Assembly: GCA_050731755.1 (NCBI GenBank)
Contig: JBOHPP010000167.1
Span: forward strand, 1-27,052
DNA from: JBOHPP01 sp050731755
Lineage (GTDB): Bacteria > Methylomirabilota > Methylomirabilia > Rokubacteriales > CSP1-6
Direction: 5' to 3'
DNA: 27,052 nt
Below, in pieces: positions 1 through 6,950 of this stretch; the stretch's first letter is position 1, and each line of letters starts with the position of its first letter. The position numbers were made by a program, and so were the translations under genes. The notes beneath the pieces are model-generated. The model was not told the DNA's origin. It searched no databases and worked only from the letters and a program-made list of their open reading frames with translations.

Positions 1-90
1 CGCTCAGCGGCCGGGAGGCGAGCAACGCGAGCCCCCGGTCCGCTGCAGCGGGAAGTTCGCCGCCCCCTGATCTAGCGGTCTCATCACGGC

Positions 91-288
91 CTACTGTATG
101 ACCTCATCCGTGCGCAGCAGCACCGACTGCGGAATCGTGAGACCGAGCGCCTTGGCGGTCTTCAGGTTGATCGCCAGCTCGAATTTTGTGGGCTGCTCCA
201 CCGGAAGCTCCGCGGGGTTCGCGCCTTTCAGGATCTTGTCCACGTGTACCGCAGTGCGGCGGAACGTGTCGGGAATATCTGGAGTTCG
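91..288 (-). pseudogene. C-terminal remnant of an ABC transporter substrate-binding protein (ABC_sub_bind type)
   Basis: The minus frame ending with TAG at 91-93 encodes about 60 residues matching the conserved C-terminus of the TrpX/ABC_sub_bind family (PF04392): an FRR..VDKILKGANPAELPVEQP segment, then INLKTAKALGLTIP and a final LLRTDEVIQ. Intact members are about 320-330 residues with a signal peptide. Here recognisable similarity stops near PDIPDTFRR (about 285), and further upstream the frame gives only arginine- and proline-rich sequence with no N-terminal domain or signal peptide. The frame stays open to about 459, but I do not consider that part coding. The break lies a few bases from a perfect hairpin (301-333). 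I read this as a deletion scar of an ancestral binding-protein gene. The family assignment of the fragment is firm; the cause of truncation is not known. Confidence 0.75.
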
Positions 289-300
289 CCCTTCGCTTTC

Positions 301-333
301 GGGATAGGCTGCACGGGGGTCGCAGCCTATCCC
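301..333. repeat. Perfect 12-bp inverted repeat (hairpin) at the ABC-remnant breakpoint
   Basis: GGGATAGGCTGC at 301-312 is exactly complementary to GCAGCCTATCCC at 322-333, with a 9-nt loop. There is no T-run after either arm, so it is not a classical intrinsic terminator. It lies immediately upstream (in the minus sense) of the point where similarity to the binding protein ends. It could be a mobile-element end, a REP-like palindrome or a rho-independent element without a U-tract. Confidence 0.85.
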
Positions 334-625
334 GGCGCGTTTGAGTTGAAGAGAGGCTGGCCAACGGATGGGTGGCTGCAATGCTGGGTCCGTATGGCCT
401 CCCGGGCGAGACGCCGTCGGTTGGGCCCGTCGCCGGATGACAGAGGGTACCCAGCACATACTCGGGCCGGGCGGAAGGCCGGCTCACGTGATCGCAGAAG
501 GGGCTGTGAAGCCGTCCCTTTCACCGGCGATCAGCACTATAGCCGACGTGCGGGAAGCCGACAAGTCGAACGGCTAGCATCCATCATGAAGTCACGTTAC
601 GAGCCGGCCGGCACCGGCGGAGGGC
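334..625. other. Intergenic stretch with no supported gene
   Basis: Several frames are open here on both strands, but their translations are rich in R, P, S and G, show no domain and lack plausible start contexts. A short 7-bp inverted repeat (TGATCGC at 488-494 with GCGATCA at 529-535) is the only extra structure I see. I do not support a gene in this stretch. Confidence 0.6.
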
Positions 626-780
626 CGGCCGACCGGGCGTGGGCGGTGGGGGTCGCGGGGACCCGTTCCCTTCAACCGATCGCGGACCCCCGCGTGCCCC
701 GATGGAGCCCAGCCGCCACCGGTCAGCGGACGCCTACTGCGTGGTCCCCGCGACCCCCACCGCCCACGCCCCGTCGGCCG
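626..780. repeat. Long inverted repeat: 38-bp arms with one mismatch around a 79-bp spacer
   Basis: Positions 626-663 and 743-780 are reverse complements at 37 of 38 positions; the only mismatch is 634 against 772. The arms include the core GGGCGTGGGCGGTGGGGGTC. The spacer, 664-742, is GC-rich and contains smaller complementary pieces but no credible ORF. The right arm ends 5 bp before the stop codon of the minus-strand binding protein (786), so the element lies just past the 3' end of that gene and could fold in its mRNA as a large terminator or stabilising hairpin. Its size also fits a MITE-like or intergenic repeat unit. No clear target-site duplication is visible. Confidence 0.9.
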
Positions 781-785
781 AGCAG

Positions 786-1958
786 CTACTCCGGCTTGAC
801 GTCCTTGAGCGTGTCGACCACTTCGTGGGTGAGCTTGCCGTCCTTCTTCACGACCCTGACGATGTAGTAGTCGATGATCGGGAAGCGCTTCTCGGGGTCG
901 AAGCGGAAGCGGCCCTGGGGCGTCTGGATGTCCACGCGCTTGATGGCGTCGACCAGCTCCGCCGGCGTCGACCGGCCTTGCGTGCGCTTGAGGGCGTCCT
1001 CCAGGATCTGCACCAGCGTGTAGCCGAGGGCCGGGTAGTAGCCAAGCGGTGGCTTGCCGTACTCCTGGGTGTAGGCGTTCACGAAGTCGCGGTTGGCGGC
1101 GATCGTGAAGTCCTCCAGGTAGTGGGTGATGGCGAGCGCGCCGAGCGCGGCATCGCCCTGGGCGGGCAGCAGCATGCCCTCCACCGTGCTCACGATGGCC
1201 AGCAGCGGCGTCTTGTCCAGGCCGTACTCCTGCCGGGCCTTGACGTACTTGATGGCGTCGGCGCCGGGGAAGAACGAAAACACCGCGTCGGCTGGAGGCA
1301 GGCCGCCGAGGAACGGCGCGAAGTCGGGCGTGCCCAGCGGCGGGTAGACCTCCTTCACAATGGTCCCTCCCGCCTTGGTGAAGCCCTCGCGAAAGCCGTC
1401 GGACACGCGCGTGCCGAAGACGTACTGCGATGACACGATGAGGGCGCGCTTGTGGCCGAGCTTCCGGACCGCGTAGTCGCCGAAGATGCGCCCGACCTGC
1501 ACGGCGTTCCAGGACGGCACGAAGGCGGTTGGGTGCTTCGCCGCCTCGGGTGGTTGGGCCACGAAAGTGAGCTGGGGAACGCCCTTCTGGCCGACGTAGT
1601 CCCGCACCGCCAGCACGACGTGGCTCAGGAGCGGCCCCAGGAAGACGTCGACGCCGTCGCGCTCGATCAGCTTCTGAGCCTTGGTGAGCCCGGTGGTGGG
1701 GTCGCCCGCATCGTCCTCCACGATCAGCTCGACCTTGCGACCGGCGATCTGGTAGTCGAGCTGCTTGAGCCGCAGCTTGATGCCGTTGACCTCCCCGGCG
1801 CCGATGACGGCGGCACCGCCGGTGAGGGGGCCGAGAGCCCCAATCTTGATGGGTGCCGTCTGGGCGGACGCCGGCGGGACGGCGGGCAGGGCCAGGAGCG
1901 CGACGAAAGCCAGGAGCGTGAACAGCGAGGGAGGGGAGAACGAGAGCCGTCGGTGCAT
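786..1958 (-). CDS. ABC transporter substrate-binding protein, branched-chain amino acid (Liv) type
   Basis: A periplasmic solute-binding protein of the Leu/Ile/Val (Peripla_BP_6) fold that would deliver a ligand to a membrane ABC permease; related family members bind amino acids, amides or aromatic acids. The 390-residue protein begins with a signal peptide (hydrophobic run about residues 12-28, alanine-rich cleavage site near PPASAQ). The mature protein opens with IKIGALGPLTG, the standard first strand of the family, followed by KLIERDGVDVFLGP and the central PQLTFVAQ strand. Length is normal. The ATG at 1958 has a strong AAGGAGG ribosome site 6-8 nt upstream. No permease or ATPase gene is next to it, so it is an orphan binding protein here, and its ligand cannot be told from sequence. 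Confidence 0.95.
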   Translation of the reverse strand: MHRRLSFSPPSLFTLLAFVALLALPAVPPASAQTAPIKIGALGPLTGGAAVIGAGEVNGIKLRLKQLDYQIAGRKVELIVEDDAGDPTTGLTKAQKLIERDGVDVFLGPLLSHVVLAVRDYVGQKGVPQLTFVAQPPEAAKHPTAFVPSWNAVQVGRIFGDYAVRKLGHKRALIVSSQYVFGTRVSDGFREGFTKAGGTIVKEVYPPLGTPDFAPFLGGLPPADAVFSFFPGADAIKYVKARQEYGLDKTPLLAIVSTVEGMLLPAQGDAALGALAITHYLEDFTIAANRDFVNAYTQEYGKPPLGYYPALGYTLVQILEDALKRTQGRSTPAELVDAIKRVDIQTPQGRFRFDPEKRFPIIDYYIVRVVKKDGKLTHEVVDTLKDVKPE

Positions 1959-1971
1959 CGAGTGCGCCTCC

Positions 1972-2706
1972 TTAGGTTGCCGCGCGGTGCGCCGGGGCCG
2001 CTAAACCGGCGCCGGCGGCCGCGTCGGCCAATGCGTGGCTTGTGGTGACCCAGCCGAAGAAGTGCTCTACGTTGAAGACGGTCGCCTGCTGGCAGACGGC
2101 GGGGCCGGCTTGCATCGTCGCGTCCTCGATCAGGACCGGCCAGTACTCGAGGAAGTACGCGTCGCGGAGGGTCGACTCCACGCACACGTTGGTGGCCACG
2201 CCGATGAACATGAGATGGCGGATGTCGCGCGAGCGGAGGACCTGATCGAGCGGCGTGCCTGCGAAGCCGCTGTAGCGCTGCTTGGAGACGACCAGATCGC
2301 CCGGTTGAGGCCGAACCTGGTCAGCGATCGCAGCGTCCCACGTCTCCCAGATCAGCAACCGGCCACGCAAGTCGGGCCGGGCCTCCATGAGCCGGAGGGC
2401 GAGTTCCTTGCGCGGGTTCGGGGAGTGGGGTCCGCCCGCGGTGGAGAGATCCGCCGGGTAGCCGATTGTGAGATAAACCACCCCGATGCCCAGGGCCCGC
2501 GCCGCCGCGATCGCCCGCCGGGCAGCCTCGACGGTCGAGGGCGCGGCCGAGATGTCGATGCCGGCCTGATCGAGCAGGCCACCAGGGTTGACGAAGGCGT
2601 TCTGCATGTCGACGACGATCAGCGCGGTCCGGGCCGCCTCGAGGGTGAGGCCCTCGGGGCGTGCTTCCAGACGAATCGCGCTGGCATCGCCGCGCGCGTC
2701 GTGCAT
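1972..2706 (-). CDS. Cysteine hydrolase, isochorismatase superfamily, RutB-like
   Basis: A 244-residue alpha/beta cysteine amidohydrolase. The Asp-Lys-Cys triad is visible: D33 in VVDMQNAF, K142 in VSKQRYSGF and C175 in GVATNVCVEST. The stretches PGGLLDQAGIDIS, RYSGFAGTPLDQVLRSR, ATNVCVESTLRDAYFLEY and FGWV near the C-terminus closely follow RutB, the ureidoacrylate amidohydrolase of pyrimidine degradation, more than the EntB-type isochorismatases. None of the other rut genes adjoins it, although a RidA-family gene (the RutC fold) lies 1.8 kb away on the other strand, so the true substrate is open. The ATG is preceded by GGGAGGAGG. It lies 13 bp upstream of the Liv-type binding protein in the same orientation, so the two are probably co-transcribed and the transporter may import its substrate (inference). 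Confidence 0.92.
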   Translation of the reverse strand: MHDARGDASAIRLEARPEGLTLEAARTALIVVDMQNAFVNPGGLLDQAGIDISAAPSTVEAARRAIAAARALGIGVVYLTIGYPADLSTAGGPHSPNPRKELALRLMEARPDLRGRLLIWETWDAAIADQVRPQPGDLVVSKQRYSGFAGTPLDQVLRSRDIRHLMFIGVATNVCVESTLRDAYFLEYWPVLIEDATMQAGPAVCQQATVFNVEHFFGWVTTSHALADAAAGAGLAAPAHRAAT

Positions 2707-2932
2707 CGGGGCCTCCTCCCGGATCGAAGTGTTCGCCGAGCCTAGGGCGTCCGGCGCGGTCTGTCAAATGGTGGACGGCACCAAGGCCAGGAGTTCCGTC
2801 GGTGTGACGTCAGACCACGCTGGTGGAAAAAGATTTCAGGGGTTGGCAGCCGCCGGCACGTAGCCTAAGGTCTGAGTCTCGGATAAGTCGTGCGAACCGA
2901 CCTTTGCCGCGGGGGCAGGGACGGGGGGAACG

Positions 2933-3148
2933 ATGGACGGCTGGTGGGACGACATCGAGCGTGAAGTCCTCGGGTGTTTGTCTGCTGCCGGCGAGCTGCC
3001 GTGCGGCGAGCTCGCGGCCAAGCTCGGCATGTCGGAGGAGGCGGTGGCTTCGGTCCTTCGTGTGCTGGCGGCGGATGGGAGCGTGAAGATCACCCGCGTC
3101 GCGTGCCCTGACAATGGGCGGTACCTGGGAGACTCCCCGGCCGCTTGA
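2933..3148 (+). CDS. Small winged-helix / HTH protein
   Basis: A 71-residue ORF with protein-like composition and GC-rich third positions. It reads as a compact helix-turn-helix: helix about 6-18 (DDIEREVLGCLSA), helix about 24-31 (CGELAAKLG), recognition helix about 34-46 (SEEAVASVLRVLAA), then a short wing (GSVKITRVAC). This is the outline of a MarR/ArsR-type winged-helix core without dimerisation or ligand domains. A G-rich tract (GGGGGGAAC) precedes the ATG. It stands alone, divergent from the RutB-like gene whose start is 226 bp away, so it could regulate that unit, but no operator is recognisable. It might equally be a degenerate small DNA-binding protein. Function is unknown. Confidence 0.65.
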   Translation: MDGWWDDIEREVLGCLSAAGELPCGELAAKLGMSEEAVASVLRVLAADGSVKITRVACPDNGRYLGDSPAA

Positions 3149-3539
3149 GCAGTCTCGGTCCTCATCGCGGTCCTCATAGATCGTCCGTAGGCCTCTTCGC
3201 GGTCCAGATCCGCGCGCAAGTATCCGGGGTACTCCTCCGCAGGAGCATTCCAGCTTTTGGTCGGGCGGTGCCCGGTGGAAGTCGGCGGGTGCAGTGCTTC
3301 CCGGCTTCGCACCTGCAGAAGGCGTCATGCGAACTCTCCTGTGCTGTGGATGACACGCACGATGCCAGGCCCACTATCACCGCAACAAGCGAGGTTTTTC
3401 TCCCAGCCCGCGCTCTGCCCGGTGGAGTGTTGTGAAACGGTTTTCCCTATGGAGGTGTGCCCGTTCGGGAGAAGTTTGGGCGTGCGCGCCTTCGGGCTGC
3501 GCCCGCCGAGGTCCGGCAGATTTCTTGCTCCACGGACCT
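3149..3539. other. 391-bp stretch without a supported gene
   Basis: Lower third-position GC and no plausible coding frame. It contains a tandem duplication of CGGTCCTCAT (3156-3165 and 3168-3177, with a third partial copy of TCGCGGTCC near 3197), a small CTCCT/AGGAG hairpin (3232-3245) and a short T-run near 3394. The frame of the formyltransferase stays open upstream to a GTG at 3432 with GGTGGAG before it, but composition argues that 3432-3539 is not coding. The minus strand has a stretch of plausible-looking peptide, but no start or family supports it. Confidence 0.5.
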
Positions 3540-4415
3540 GTGGTGCTCTCGTTCCTGATCGTCACCACCCGTGGCCTGCCTGAGGCCTACTTCCTGGCCC
3601 GCTTCCTGGAGTCGAGGGAGCAGCGCATCGCCATCCTCGACCTCGCGGGGCGGCCCCTGGCCGATCAGCTTCGCGTGATCGGGCGGCTCGCGCGCCGCCG
3701 CGGCCTGCGGTACCTCGCCGATTTCCTGCTGGGCCGTGCGCTCGGCGTGCTCGCTCGCCAGCGGCGCGTGGATCCGTTTCCGGAGCTCGATGCGGACGCC
3801 GTGGCTCGGATGACACGGCAGCATCCCGTTCTGGTGTCCCGTGACCCTCACGCCCCCGAGGCCCTGGCGTTCGTGAAGGAGTTCGGGCCCGACTACATCC
3901 TGCTCGCCGGCGCCCCGGTGCTAAAGCCGGCGTTCTATGGCCTGGCCAGGCGCGGCGCGCTCAACCGGCACCTGGGCTTGCTGCCGGAGTTCCGAGGCTC
4001 GGATTGCATGCTCTGGGCGCTGGCGCTCGACCGCCCGGAGAGCGTGGGCTTCGCCATCCACGTGGTGGCCGAAAAGGTGGACGCCGGCGATGTCATCGTC
4101 CGCCAGCGGGTGCCGATCCCGGCCGGGCTGAGCTTCCCCGAATATCTGGCGCGGCTTCAGCGGACGGCGTCCGAGGCTTTCACCGGCGTGCTGGAACGCA
4201 TTCTCCGCGGGGAGCCGTTCGAGCGACAGATCCAGATGGGCCGGGGCATGTACTTCCCTCCGGCCGGGCTGTCCACGATCCGTCGGGCCCTCCGCAATTA
4301 CGCGCGACTCGCCCGCGCCACGCCCGCCTCCCTCGCTGTCCGCGAGTGCGCCGACGGCGGCTCCGGCCCGCCCGCTCCAGGGTCCCTGCTGGCCGACACC
4401 CGGGACCCCCGCTAG
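3540..4415 (+). CDS. Formyltransferase-fold protein (10-formyl-THF dependent family)
   Basis: About 291 residues with the catalytic core of the formyltransferase family (PF00551: methionyl-tRNA formyltransferase, GART, sugar N-formyltransferases). The triad is present: Asn and His in ALNRHLGLLPEFRGSD, and Asp in KVDAGDVIVRQRVPI (canonical N-x-H and D-x-G). It lacks the C-terminal OB domain of Fmt, so it is probably not the tRNA enzyme; amino-sugar formyltransferases used in surface glycans are one alternative. The start is uncertain. I chose the GTG at 3540 because similarity begins at FLIVTTRGLPEA and third-position GC jumps there; a GTG at 3432 has a better ribosome site (GGTGGAG) but would add an arginine- and cysteine-rich leader unlike the family. 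It stands alone; the next gene follows after 137 bp. Confidence 0.85.
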   Translation: MVLSFLIVTTRGLPEAYFLARFLESREQRIAILDLAGRPLADQLRVIGRLARRRGLRYLADFLLGRALGVLARQRRVDPFPELDADAVARMTRQHPVLVSRDPHAPEALAFVKEFGPDYILLAGAPVLKPAFYGLARRGALNRHLGLLPEFRGSDCMLWALALDRPESVGFAIHVVAEKVDAGDVIVRQRVPIPAGLSFPEYLARLQRTASEAFTGVLERILRGEPFERQIQMGRGMYFPPAGLSTIRRALRNYARLARATPASLAVRECADGGSGPPAPGSLLADTRDPR

Positions 4416-4424
4416 GTCGCGGGG
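4407..4424 (+). terminator. Hairpin overlapping the formyltransferase stop codon
   Basis: CCCCGC (4407-4412) pairs with GCGGGG (4419-4424) around a TAGGTC loop that contains the stop codon. It could serve as a transcription end, but there is no T-tract after it, so the call is weak. Confidence 0.3.
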
Positions 4425-4474
4425 CTTCGCCCGCTCTACCTCGCTTCAAGACTTTAATATAGCCAGCGCTGGGC

Positions 4475-4480
4475 TACGAT
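4475..4480 (+). promoter_or_regulatory. Possible -10 element (TACGAT) upstream of the RidA gene
   Basis: GGGCTACGATGA resembles a sigma-70 -10 box, 73 bp before the RidA start codon and just after an unusually AT-rich patch (TTTAATATA, 4453-4461). No convincing -35 hexamer lies 17 bp upstream. Confidence 0.3.
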
Positions 4481-4552
4481 GACGCCGCGGTCGTGGCATG
4501 CCCACGGCGGTCGTGGCCCGATCGCGCGACGACACCCACGATGGAGGCCGAC

Positions 4553-5074
4553 ATGAAAGCGGAGGAAAAGATCGGAAAGCTGGGACTGACGGTGCCGAAC
4601 CTGGAGGATCTGTACCGCACGAACCCGGCGGGCGCCCATTACGTCTCTCACTTCCCCGTGCAGAACCTCCTTTATCTATCGGGCACCACGCCGAGAAAGG
4701 ACGGGCAATCCTACCTGCCCGGCGTGGTCGGGAAGGACCTGACGGTGGCTCAGGGCTACGAGGCCGCGCGCTACGCGGCGCTCACCACGCTGGCCACCGT
4801 CAAATACGCCCTGGGCGACCTCGACCGCGTGCAGCAGATCGTCCACATGACCGGCTTCGTGAACTCGGCGCCCGGCTTCAACGATCAGCCGCGCGTCGTG
4901 AACGGGGCGGCCGACCTGCTCGTCGAGGTGTTCGGCGAGCGCGGCAAGCCCACGCGGGCGGCGATCGGCTGCCAGGGGCTCGGCGGCAACGCGTCGGTGG
5001 AGATCATCGTGACGCTGCTCTTCACGGGAACCGAGGTGCGGCCACCGCTGGCCCGAGACCACTTCGCGAAGTAG
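4553..5074 (+). CDS. RidA / YjgF-YER057c-UK114 family protein
   Basis: A 173-residue member of the RidA superfamily, trimeric enimine/imine deaminases and relatives. Visible signatures are NLLYLSGTTPR in the N-terminal half, QGYEAARYAALTTLATVKYALGDLDRVQQIVHMTGFVNS (the central helix and strand) and TRAAIGCQGLGGNASVEIIV, where the arginine matches the catalytic carboxylate-binding Arg of RidA. It is longer than archetypal RidA (about 130 residues) and resembles the longer Atu1372-like branch. The ATG at 4553 is chosen because GATGGAGG lies 6-10 nt upstream; in-frame starts at 4541 and 4493 would add only a few poorly conserved residues. It probably removes reactive enamines or acts on a catabolic intermediate; the substrate is unknown. 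Confidence 0.93.
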   Translation: MKAEEKIGKLGLTVPNLEDLYRTNPAGAHYVSHFPVQNLLYLSGTTPRKDGQSYLPGVVGKDLTVAQGYEAARYAALTTLATVKYALGDLDRVQQIVHMTGFVNSAPGFNDQPRVVNGAADLLVEVFGERGKPTRAAIGCQGLGGNASVEIIVTLLFTGTEVRPPLARDHFAK

Positions 5075-5142
5075 CAACTCGCCGAACCCGACGACGCAGA
5101 GTTCCGCGCGCTCCGGGGCCTGTCGCCAGCGCCACCCGGAAC

Positions 5143-5163
5143 GCGCCCCTCGCTCAGAGGCGC
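5143..5163 (+). terminator. Weak hairpin downstream of the RidA gene
   Basis: GCG..CCTC pairs with GAGG.CGC (7 bp with a 2-nt bulge, loop GCTCA) 68 bp after the RidA stop. No T-run follows. The rest of 5075-5358 holds nothing else I can support. Confidence 0.25.
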
Positions 5164-5358
5164 CCGGCTACCCCGAGTGACGCTTCCGTTCTCATCCTGA
5201 CATGGGGTGCCGGGCTGGCATGCCTGAATCCCGTCCAGGGTCCCTCTCCTGCCGGTATTTCCGCTCCAGACGGCACTTACACGCCATGGGCCGCTCTGGC
5301 ATTGAACCTGCTCACCCTCCGGGCGGGTGAAGGTCAGGGCCCGAAGGAGCGTGGGGAG

Positions 5359-6234
5359 ATGCTGGGAGCGATCCGCGGCGAGGTCCGGTTCAAGGAGCCC
5401 CTCAGCTACCACTCGTCGCTCCGTATCGGCGGCGGGGCCGATATCTTCGTGCTCGCGCACGAGCCCGACGACGTCCGGCACGCGCTGATGTTCGCCGAGC
5501 GCGAGCAGTTGCCGGTGACGATCATCGGCGGCGGCAACAACCTCCTCGTGCGTGATCGCGGCGTGCGGGGCGTCACGCTGAAGCTCGACGGGCCGCTGCA
5601 GAGAGTCGAGTTCCACGGTGAGGAAGCGGTTGCCGGCGCGGCGGCCACCATGTCCTCGCTGATCCGCGAGGCGGCGGCCCTGGATCTCGGTGGCCTCGAA
5701 GACTTCGCCGGCCTGGCCGCCACCGTTGGTGGTGCGCTGACCATGAATTTGAGATCCGGCGGGCGCACGCTGGCCGACGTCGTCTCCGCGGTCTACTTCT
5801 TGAAGCCCGATGGCACGCTGCACGAGCTCAAGCCCCGGGCCGGCTTCGCGACGGCCTGCGCGCTCGTGCTGCCCGCCGACGCCGTGGTCATCGGCTGTCG
5901 CCTCCGCCTCCAGCGGCGCCCGCGCGCCGAAATCCAGAAAGACATCAACCGCCGTCTCCGGTTCCGCCGGGACACCGAGCCGATGGCGCTCGCCTCGGCG
6001 GCGATCTGGGAGGACACCGCCGTCGGCCGGGCCGCCGGCCTCGTCGAGAAGGTCGGGCTCAAGAGCAAGCGCATCAACGGGGCCGAAATCTCGGCCAAGA
6101 ACCCGAACTTCATCATCAACCGGGGCGGGGCGACCGCCGCCGACGTGGAGGCGCTGATGGATCTCACGCGCGAGCGCGTGCAGCGCCACTTCGGGATCAC
6201 CCTCACGGAGGCGGTCCGGATCATCGGGGAGTAG
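5359..6234 (+). CDS. MurB-like FAD protein lacking the catalytic residues
   Basis: A 291-residue protein with the architecture of UDP-N-acetylenolpyruvoylglucosamine reductase: an FAD-binding start (SSLRIGGGADIF, VTIIGGGNNLLVRDRGVRG, FAGLAATVGGALTMN) and a MurB C-terminal domain (AAGLVEKVGLK, NPNFIINRGGATAADV, HFGITL). By hand alignment with E. coli MurB, three catalytic positions are alanine: Arg159 (GYRDS becomes GFATA, A164), Ser229 (AGSFFKNP becomes SAAIWEDT, A215) and Glu325 (LEPEVRFIG becomes LTEAVRIIG, A285). The flavin half is intact, so it may bind FAD without reducing the enolpyruvyl substrate. It is open, full length and uses the host's codon style, so it is not a decaying copy. 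The ATG at 5359 follows GGGGAG. It is 7 bp upstream of an unknown gene and 0.7 kb upstream of a lytic transglycosylase, which hints at a cell-wall role. Confidence 0.85.
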   Translation: MLGAIRGEVRFKEPLSYHSSLRIGGGADIFVLAHEPDDVRHALMFAEREQLPVTIIGGGNNLLVRDRGVRGVTLKLDGPLQRVEFHGEEAVAGAAATMSSLIREAAALDLGGLEDFAGLAATVGGALTMNLRSGGRTLADVVSAVYFLKPDGTLHELKPRAGFATACALVLPADAVVIGCRLRLQRRPRAEIQKDINRRLRFRRDTEPMALASAAIWEDTAVGRAAGLVEKVGLKSKRINGAEISAKNPNFIINRGGATAADVEALMDLTRERVQRHFGITLTEAVRIIGE

Positions 6235-6241
6235 CCGGCCG

Positions 6242-6757
6242 ATGTCGGCGCTTCCTGCGCTGCCGGCGCCCCGCGAAGATCCCCAGATGCTGCTCGAAGC
6301 CGCGTTGCGCGAGCTGGCCCCGGCCTGGAAGATCGTGAGCTGGCCGGTCAGCGCGCCCGACGGGCGAGAGGAGTGGCGCGTGATCCTTCGCCATCGCATC
6401 AGCGGACATCTCAAGCTCCTCGGCGGTCTCGGCGATCACGACCCCGGCGGCCGGCCCCGCGGCCTCGCCGCCTGGGTGGTGGAGGCCTACCGGCTCGGCA
6501 ACCGCGAGCCCCTCGGTCGCTACCTCGAAGACGTCGGCGTCGCCACCGGTCTGCGAGAAGTCAGACACGGCACCCGCCGGCCCTCCGTCGTCACCAGCCC
6601 GGTGGCGCGGCAGGAGCGGTCGGATGTCGAACGCCCCGCCGACCTGGCGACCGACATGCCGCGCACGAACGTGCTCGGCGCGATGCTGCGGGCGGTCAGA
6701 CGGGAGCTCACGTTCTGGCGGCTGCGCACCTACAACCATGCTCGTTCGCAGAGCTAA
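6242..6757 (+). CDS. Uncharacterised protein, probably co-transcribed with the MurB-like gene
   Basis: A 171-residue ORF starting 7 bp after the MurB-like stop. Codon use is like its neighbours. The N-terminal half reads as an alpha/beta domain (LLEAALRELAPAWKIVSWPVS, EEWRVILRHRISGHLKLLGGLGDHD) and the C-terminal half is polar and arginine-rich. There is no signal peptide or membrane segment. I do not recognise the family. The tight spacing suggests a functional link with the MurB-like protein, possibly as a partner (inference only). Confidence 0.65.
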   Translation: MSALPALPAPREDPQMLLEAALRELAPAWKIVSWPVSAPDGREEWRVILRHRISGHLKLLGGLGDHDPGGRPRGLAAWVVEAYRLGNREPLGRYLEDVGVATGLREVRHGTRRPSVVTSPVARQERSDVERPADLATDMPRTNVLGAMLRAVRRELTFWRLRTYNHARSQS

Positions 6758-6950
6758 CCCCAACATGACACGCACGGTGTCGATCACCCCATACGGCCGG
6801 AGCGGCGCGACGCCCCTGGTTGGCGCATAACCGGCGGACCTTCAAGGCCTTCGGGCGACAGGCCCTGGCTTGGCACCCCGAACGCGATCTCGAAGCAGTA
6901 CCTCAGGGCGACGCGCTCCTCGCCTGTCACCGACGCCCGACGAGACACCC

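Noticed and set aside
1..90. Possible short C-terminal gene end on either strand at the left edge
   Set aside because: Both strands give a short open frame with a stop but no recognisable protein; too little sequence to support a call.
1972..2706. Naming the cysteine hydrolase rutB outright
   Set aside because: Sequence is RutB-like but no rutA, rutD-G neighbours are present, so the substrate is not proven.
2836..3312. Minus-strand frame with a natural-looking stretch near 3170-3260
   Set aside because: No start context, no family, and it crosses the better supported small winged-helix gene.
4498..5358. Plus frame running into the MurB-like gene from 4498
   Set aside because: This part is out of frame with the RidA gene it covers and has an arginine-rich composition; MurB similarity begins at 5359.
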